Below the pieces are notes generated by a model. That model was not told the DNA's origin and made no database searches. It saw nothing but the letters and a program-made list of their open reading frames with translations. Source: Chamaecrista fasciculata (taxonomy: Eukaryota > Streptophyta > Magnoliopsida > Fabales > Fabaceae). From it: a stretch of 64,000 nucleotides of DNA. Below, one piece after another: positions 57,525 to 64,000 of the stretch. Each line of letters begins with the position of its first letter. Position 1 is the stretch's first letter. The position numbers and the translations under genes were made by a program. The stretch is taken from NCBI GenBank assembly GCA_003254925.1, contig QANZ01041899.1:1-64000 (forward strand). Direction: 5' to 3'.

Positions 57525-59075
57525 CTGGGTATTAAAAGATTGAAAGATATGAATGACGCTTTCCTCATGAAAGTTGGTTGGAAAACAATTGATAATCCAA
57601 ACAATTTTTGTAGCCAGGTTCTGATTGGGAAATATGGAAGAGGGAAAGATCTAAGGCGTGACATTAGTGTTTAAGACAATGACTCTATTCTTTGGAAAGA
57701 GCTTGCTAAACTTTGGAAGGATTTGGGAAATGGTGCTAAATGGTGTGTGGGGGATGGGAGAGATACTTTGTTTTGGCTTGATAATTGGGGAATTTTGGAG
57801 CAGCCCCTAATAAACTACATCAACATTTCTCTGCCTATGAACAGGATCAATGATCACATTAGGGATCTAAGTAATAACAATGGTTCATGGAATCTTGAAT
57901 ATTTAAAAACTTTACTCCCAAATGATATCCTCATTAGACTTTGTTCTGAAGTTCCCCCCTCTAATTCCCGCACCCATGATAAACTTGTTTGGGGCCCTCA
58001 AAGCAATGGTCTCTATTCTGTTAAAAGTGCTTATCTTAGTAAAACAAAATGTTATCCCAAAGATCCTATGTTTAATAAAATTTGGAAATTACAGGTTCCT
58101 GAAAGAGTCAAAGTTCTCATTTGGTTGCTTACTCACAACAGGATTCCCACTAGAGAATTGTGTAATACCTGGTTTGGTGGTTACGCCTGGTGTGAGCACT
58201 GCCCCCACTTAGTTGAATCTGCAATTCACATTTTCAGAGATTGCAAGCTTGCTACTAAAGTTTGGAGTTCTTTTTTGAATCACCAGGAGCTGCATAAATT
58301 TTATAATATGGATACTCAGTCCTGGATCACCTCTAATTTAAATAACAATTTTCATTCTAACTATAATTTTACCTGGAACAGGATTTGGGCTGTGGCAATT
58401 TGGCAGCTCTGGTACTGGAGAAATGCCTCTGTGCATAACTCGGATTTCAGACGTCCCTTTAGACCTGCTGAAATCATCAATCATATGTTATTGAATTATG
58501 ATCAGGATTTGCATAACCTGGTTGCTCTTCCACAAAATCCGATTCATGAAAATCGGATTATTAGTTGGGAGCCTCCTGACACAGGTTGGGTTAAAGGTAA
58601 TAGTGATGGATCTCTAAAAACTAGTTCTCACCTTGCAGGTTGTGGCGGCCTGCTTCGGGATGATCATGGGAGATGGATTCGTGGCTTCTGCAGGTTCCTG
58701 GGAAATGTCTCGATCGTCAAAGCTGAAGCCTGGGCTGTTCTGGAATTAATTCGTTTGGCCTCCATTATCAGAATAAAGAAGCTTTGCATTGAAAGTGACT
58801 CCACCATTGTTGTCGAAGCTTTTAAAATGCATTCAGCCTGCCCAGTGGAGATCAAGGGTATTGTGCGTGAAGCTACTCGTTTGCTGTCGAGTTTCGAAGA
58901 CTGGAACATCAGGCATATTTGGCGAGAAGCTAATGGCTGCGCTGATTTCCTGGCCAACAAGGGTGTCCTTCGTCGCGACCCTACTCTGGAAATCTGGGCT
59001 GCGCCGTCGCCGGACTTGCGCCTTCTACTGCTGCGCGACAATGTTGGGTTAGGTCTTCTAAGGGATGAGGGTTGA
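57525..59075 (+). pseudogene. LINE ORF2 C-terminal part (zf-RVT and RNase H)
   Basis: After a TAA at 57672-57674, a 450-codon frame (57723-59075) runs clean. It has WCVGDGRDTLFWLDNWG and the zf-RVT domain (KIWKLQVPERVKVLIWLLTH, then C-x2-C in CEHC and H...C). It then has a C-terminal RNase H of the plant L1 type (GWVKGNSDGSLK, VKAEAWAVLELI, ESDSTIVVEAF, HIWREANGCADFLA) with the D, E, D residues in place. Reverse transcriptase and endonuclease are lost. The RNase H is intact but has no obvious expression signal. Confidence 0.88.
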
Positions 59076-59201
59076 TGCGGATATCCTGTTGCTGTCTGTG
59101 TCTTGCTGCCTTCTGTTTCTGTTTCTTTTTCCTTTTGGGTTTCGTTTTGTTTTTTTGTTGCTGCTTGGCCTTTTAGGCCCATCCTTACCAAAAAAAAAAA
59201 A
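57525..59201 (+). mobile_element. 5'-truncated L1-type LINE
   Basis: Only the 3' part of ORF2, the 3' UTR and a poly-A tail (about 59190-59201) remain. The 5' break is internal to ORF2 (GIKRLKDMNDAFLMKVGWKT), as expected from abortive target-primed reverse transcription. Host duplication sequence abuts on both sides. The target duplication is lost in AT-rich sequence (ATATAT on both sides). Confidence 0.88.
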
Positions 59202-59537
59202 TATATGACTTATATTCCATTTCATCCTTATTTTTATTAATTAGAAGATAGGTCATATAAATCAGAAATTAACCCTCATATATCACGACATTAATTTTAA
59301 AGTATCAATTATCTTATTTAGGAAAACATTGGTGTTTCATGCCGTTTGACCACGGAAAAGCTACAACTAATGATAATTCATTAAGTATCTAATAAATACA
59401 AATTAGGAAAATTGTCAAACAACGAAAATTCAGAATCGAATTAATTATTAACTAATGTACTGAGAACAAGATAAAAAGATGCTGACACTTTAAATGTCGT
59501 AATTAATTGAATAAACAATATTTAGATTAATAAAAGA
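59202..59537. other. Right half of the split duplication
   Basis: Matches 56720-57005 in diverged form (see 56625-57520). No gene is present. Confidence 0.5.
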
Positions 59538-60125
59538 GTAAAATGCACTTTGGTACCCTGTGGTTACGACCAAATCTACTTTGGTACTCTAAAAGACAAA
59601 ATTTGACACTTTAGTACCCTGAGATTTGCGCCGTTAGCACTTTAGTACCCTGTGGTTATTTTCCGTCAACATTTAATGGAAAATTGTTAGCACTCTTGCA
59701 AAAATTACAAAATTCCCCCAAATAGTTTTAAAATTTTCAAAAACATCCCTAGATCATAATTTTTTAGGACTAAAATGAAAATTATAACACTTTTTTGGGG
59801 TCAAAATGTAATTTTGAAAAATATTGGAAAAAGAATAAAATAACATATTAGTCCTAGATATGGAAAATAAAATGCAATTTAGTCCTAAAACTGTGTGGTT
59901 AGAAGGTGAGAAGATAAACTTTACAAAATTTTTGCAAAAATTATAGAATGCTCCCAAATAGTTTCAGAATTTTCAAAAAAAGTCTCTAGATCATGATATT
60001 TGAGGACTAAAATAAAAATTACAAAAACTTATTGGGGTCAAAATATAATTTTGGAAAATATAAAAAAGAGATAATTACATATCAGTCCTAAATCTGTAAA
60101 ATAAATGCAATTTAGTTCTACCCAT
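59538..60125. mobile_element. Inverted-repeat family member, right arm lost
   Basis: It starts GAGTAAAATGCACTTTGGTA with CCCTGTGG repeats like 20203-20598, but no matching right terminus is found. Inside, a roughly 190-bp module (AGATCAT, GGACTAAAAT, GGGGTCAAAAT, TAGTCCTA) occurs twice, at about 59750-59895 and 59990-60120. Confidence 0.5.
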
Positions 60126-60352
60126 ATTCAAATACTAATACTTAAAAGAAATTTTAAAAGTAAACTTGAATAATTTGAAGAACATTCCCATTATTTAATT
60201 TACAAATTAAATAATTAATATTTAGTTTTATACTCCATCAATTCTTTTAATTTTTTGTGTTTTGATTCGTTTTACCAAAGGGAGAGGACCTAAACGCACA
60301 AAAGTAATTTTGTTGAAGAGTGAAATATGGTTTAATCAGCAATAAAATCTAA

Positions 60353-61003
60353 CGGATAAGATTAGGCACAGGAAAGTCATCCATAATCCAAACCACAACT
60401 TTCTCGATCTCCTGAGTAAGTCCCATTTCCCAGCGTGGCCACGCATTTCCTTGGACAGACTCATCGAGGGCGCCAGTTAAATATCTCTCATTAAATGAGG
60501 GACAAAATCTCATTTTGGCCAATCCACATTCCTCAGCACGGCAATCAACCAAACCCGTACTTAGCCCTTATGGCTACCCTGTTACGGGCAACGTTAGACT
60601 AAGCCAAAGTCTGACAACTGCAACGCCGGAATAATGATGACCTCAGGTCTAAGGCGTCGTGACAGGCGTACAGGAGAGGCAAGCTGATGACTAAACCCAT
60701 GCAGGACTCTCTGGGTCAGTCTAGCAACTTGTAACCCTTTACATAATTGCACCATGACTCTCGTTCCAGCATCTAGTGCATGCATCTCTATGCACTGAGG
60801 TCATACTGGTCTTAGTTCATTTCAAGTTCCCACTTGAATGAGCGACCAGGGACAGTTTAGACTAATTATCACATAATTAATTAGGGACTGTTATCATAGT
60901 AAACATGCTAATAATATGATAACCATTAATTTATCTCCATAAATAAATCAATATGTTCAAAACATATTTATAAAATGATTGGCCCTATGGCACAATCTCC
61001 AAC
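60353..61003 (-). mobile_element. Fragment of the 2-kb solo-LTR family
   Basis: From about GATTAGGCACAGGAAAG to AATCTCCAACA it matches the terminal 650 bp of 12589-14690 in the same orientation, with many point differences (for example CCCTATGGCA for CCCTAGGGCA). The other end is missing, so it is an old truncated LTR. Confidence 0.82.
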
Positions 61004-61724
61004 AATTAAAACTTAAGATTTTTAAAAGGGTTTGATTTTTAAAAGGGGTTCCGTTTTAATTTAATTTTAAAACTAATTTTAAAATTAAATGAGTTGTGCC
61101 ATGTGTTTATTCCCCATGTATCTCATACATATAAACTCATGCACGGATTTTGTATCTTATACAAAATCCCACACTCGTATCACATACGTTGTAGTGTAAA
61201 ATTAAATAAATTGCATGTTAAAATTCGCACCCCTAGGCATACATCTAGCGCATTGCATCACATACAAATTCTAAATGAGTAAAATAACTTTTCGGTCCCT
61301 GATTTATGCACTCGCTGACAGATAGGTCCCTGAATTTTACCCATTGTACTAGCCGGTCCCCGAATTTTGCAAACGCTGCACTAATTGGTCCCTCCGTCAT
61401 ATTGGCGTTACAAAAATGCTGACGTGGCCATAACGGACGCTGATGTGTCCCGTTATGCGCTGACGTGTCCCGTTATGGCAACGTCAGCACCCGTTATGTT
61501 TTTTTAAAAAAAAAAAAAAGAGTTGCCACGTCATAAAATAGCGACACATCAGCATTTCCTCATTGTACTTATAGGTCCCTGACCCATTTTTATTCCATTA
61601 TTCTCAATTCCCCCTTTTTTTCAAAATCTTCATTTGTTTTAGTCCCAAATCCCAAAAAAAAAATTGTAAAGTGTCCCAAAACTCTTTCAAACATTCCAAT
61701 TTAGTCCTTAAAAATATTAAAAAC

Positions 61725-61785
61725 CCTAAACCTTAAACCTTAAAAACCCAAACCCTAAACCCTAAACCCTAAACCCTAAAAAAAG
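61725..61785. repeat. Telomere-like CCCTAAA repeats in the left arm
   Basis: Several CCCTAAA units in tandem, repeated more weakly at 61950-62030. Reverse-complement GGGTTTAG blocks lie in the right arm at about 63030-63080 and 63340-63375. They are part of the element's arms. Confidence 0.8.
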
Positions 61786-62390
61786 TCTAAGTTCAACAAT
61801 TAGGTCCTTGACCCACTTTTATTCCATTATTCTCAATTCCCCCTTTTTTTCAAAATCTTCATTCGTTTTAGTCCCAAATCCTCAAAATAAAATTGTAAAG
61901 TGTCCCAAAACTCTTTCAAACATTCCAATTTAGTCCTTAAAAATATTAAAAACCCTAAACTCTAAAACCCTAATCCTTGTAACCCTAAAATCCTAAACCC
62001 TAAACACCAAACCCTAAAACGCATGTTTTGGTCCTTAGCAATTTGGTCCATAAAGTGTTAGAACCCTAAAGTTCATCATCATCATCATCTTTTTCATCTT
62101 CTTTCCAAAAATTGAAAATATTTTTTTAAAAAATTGATTCAAATCCCACACCCAAACTCATCTTCATCTTCTTCATCTTCCTACCTATTTCTCTAATTCA
62201 AAACCCACACCCAAATTTGAACCCTAGCTAAGGTTCATCATCATCGCCATCTTCTTCTTTTCCCTGATTTTTCTTTCTTCAAAAAACTTCCATACCCATT
62301 TCATCGAAGACTTCCATACCCATTTCTTCAAAAAACTTCAAAAAAACCCACACCCAAATAGTTCATCATCATCATCGAAGGGGGTCGTCG

Positions 62391-62705
62391 TTGGTAATTT
62401 CCGGCGCGGAGGAAGACGACGACGATGATAGCTTCGCTAATTACAGGGACCAATACCAATGTGGGAGCCAATTCATTCCAATCGTATGCGAAGAGCTCAA
62501 ACGCCGTGGAAGTCGATTTGGTTTGAAAATCACAGATGTGAGAGTGAAATCGAAATCGAGAGAGTTGAGAGTGAAATCGAGCGAAATCGAGAGAGATAAA
62601 GAGCGAAATCGAAATATGATGTTTGGGTTCTTGCTGAGTTTTTCAATTGCTTTGATTTTGTTTCATTTTCTAGGTTGTTGTCCAATTTCTGGCTTTGATT
62701 TGTGA
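62391..62705 (+). other. Core ORF of the MULE-like element, doubtful gene
   Basis: The frame has no ATG at its opening and reads GAEEDDDDDSFANYRDQYQC, then a charged stretch with repeated SEIE/RVKS units and a short hydrophobic tail (MMFGFLLSFSIALILFHFLG). I recognise no family. It might be part of a host gene captured by the element, or chance coding in simple-repeat DNA. Nothing nearby favours expression. Confidence 0.2.
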
Positions 62706-63804
62706 AATAAAATCGATTTCTGGGTTTGTCCAATTGCTTTGATTTCGTTTCGTTTTTTGGGTTGTCCAATGAAGATGAAGATGAAGATGATGGTGAGGAA
62801 GATGAAGATAAATATGAAGATTGATTGAATTAGGCGACAAGATTTTTTTTTTCAATTTCTGGGAGGAGGAAGAAGATGATGATGATGTTCATGATGACAT
62901 GAGATGTTGAAGATGAAGATGAAGATGATGATGAAATTAGGATTTAGGGACCAAAATGTTTTTTTTTAATTCTGATTTAATAAATTTGAGGACCCAAGAC
63001 CAAATTGCAAGAGAGTGATTTTTGTAGGGGTTTAGGGTTTAGGTTAGGGTCTAGGATTTAGGGTTTTAGGGTTTTTAATGGTTTTAAGGACTAAATTGAA
63101 ATGTTTGGAAGAGTTTTGAGACACTTTAAAATTTTATTTTGAGGATTTGGGACTAAAATGAATGAAGATGATGAAAAAGAGGGGTAACTGAAAATAATGG
63201 GATAAAAATTGAAGCCATGGACCAATTTGACAACACAAGTTTTATATTTGGGACTAAAATGAATGAAGATGATGAAAAGAGAGGGAATTGAGAATAATGG
63301 GATAAGAATGAGTGGGAGACCTAATTGCTCAAATTAAATTTTTTAGGGTTTTAGGGTTTAGGATTTAAGGTTTTTAATATTTTTAAGGACTAAATTGGAA
63401 TGTTTGAAAGAGTTTTGGGACACTTTACAATTTTATTTTTGGGATTTGGGACTAAAACGAATGAAGATTTTGAAAAAAAGGGGGAATTGAGAATAATGGA
63501 ATAAAAATGGGTCAGGGACCTATAAGTACAATGAAGAAATGCTGATGTGTCGCTATTTTATGATGTGGTAGCTCTTTTTTTTTAAAAAAAAACATAACGG
63601 GTGCTGACGTGATCATAACGGGACACATCAGCGTCCGTTATGGCCACGTCAGCATTTTCGTAACACCAATATGACGGAGGGACCAATTAGTGCAGCGTTT
63701 GCAAAATTCGGGGACCGGCTAGTACAATGGGTAAAATTCAGGGACCTATCTGTCAGCGAGTGCATAAATCAGGGACCGGAAAGTTATTTTACTCAATTCT
63801 AAAT

Positions 63805-64000
63805 GCATAAAACATACCGTGTTTAGATATAACCCATCTACCCCATAATCCTCTCAAGCCAATGAGAGAATTTTTCTAAAAAGAAAAATAAAAATTACAT
63901 TGTGAAAAACCCCAGTTACATTGAGGTATAACAAAAATGTAAAATTACAACAAGATTATAGAGAGACGACACGCAGGCCGTATTTACCAAAAAAACCTAG
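63805..64000. other. Window end
   Basis: AT-rich DNA with no recognised feature. Confidence 0.5.

Larger units (their letters stand above)
61277..63794. mobile_element. 2.5-kb MULE-like element with long palindromic arms
   Basis: The left end GAGTAAAATAACTTTTCGGT and its mirror at 63794 form nearly identical inverted repeats for about 450 bp. The similarity continues in weaker form to about 62040 and 63020. AATTCTAAAT is duplicated outside both ends (61267-61276, 63795-63804), a 10-bp duplication in the Mutator range. Each arm carries about two copies of a 180-bp module with TTTAGTCCCAAATCC, GTCCCAAAACTCTTTCAAAC and CCCTAAA telomere-like runs. The centre has TCATCA / GATGAA simple repeats. 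There is no transposase, so it is non-autonomous. The arms would fold into a large hairpin if transcribed. Confidence 0.87.

Noticed and set aside
62070..62360. Protein-coding exon in the TCATCA / CTTCTT region
   Set aside because: The sequence is simple repeat, with mirror repeats in the right half of the palindrome. No family pattern is seen.
1..64000. CRISPR arrays, operons or other prokaryotic features
   Set aside because: Direct repeats present are tandem or dispersed eukaryotic elements. Introns and retroelements show a plant nuclear genome.

Overview
This is a gene-poor, AT-rich, repeat-dominated piece of a eudicot nuclear genome. The evidence is GT-AG introns with T-rich tracts, plant-specific families (RPA-like OB-fold protein, F-box, PDR transporter, SHV3-like GDPDL, LIFEGUARD), plant LTR retrotransposons (Ty1/copia and Ty3 of the Tat/Retand type), short MULE-type inverted-repeat elements and TTTAGGG-type telomere-like motifs. 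I cannot name the species. Four single-N characters (8555, 10382, 46308, 54942) mark assembly joins, and at least two of them border duplicated sequence.

Layout. 1-10.4 kb: a cluster of broken copies of a small multi-exon gene with an MBD-like (methyl-CpG-binding-fold) domain. It is riddled with insertions: a 2-kb solo LTR, a hAT-type MITE, a tRNA-related SINE, a TRIM and inverted-repeat elements. One 1826-bp stretch occurs twice and its second copy is bracketed by Ns. 10.4-17.5 kb: a decayed copia element cut by a second solo LTR of the same family, in reverse orientation. 17.5-26 kb: MITE-rich DNA holding remnants of several host genes (WD40-like, GDPDL, aminopeptidase P, and a four-exon LIFEGUARD/BI-1 gene on the minus strand), all with frame or splice damage where it can be judged. 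26.0-37.0 kb: a young, complete Tat/Retand-type Ty3 element on the minus strand. Its LTRs are nearly identical, it has a 5-bp target duplication and a dual-RNase-H pol with an in-frame intron. A long, spliced ORF lies on the opposite strand. 37.3-43.7 kb: a second copia element with both LTRs but a broken pol. 45-47 kb: a PDR transporter fragment and a 0.3-kb direct duplication. 47.36-49.80 kb: the only fully intact host-type gene, a nine-exon replication-protein-A-like gene of 553 codons. 52.0-54.7 kb: an F-box gene with one nonsense codon plus a paralogous C-terminal fragment. 57.5-59.2 kb: a 5'-truncated L1-type LINE. 60.35-61.0 kb: another LTR fragment. 61.28-63.79 kb: a 2.5-kb MULE-like element with long palindromic arms carrying telomere-like repeats and a 10-bp target duplication.

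How the parts relate. Most of the window is a record of nested insertion. Paralogous copies supply empty sites for some insertions, and exact target-site duplications (17 bp for the SINE, 8 bp for the hAT, 9-10 bp for the MULE-type elements, 5 bp for the LTR elements) define element ends. The items most worth a second look are the spliced antisense gene and the pol intron of the Tat element, the large MULE-like palindrome, the RPA-like gene with its twin 48-bp exons, and the probable assembly duplication at 8556-10381.
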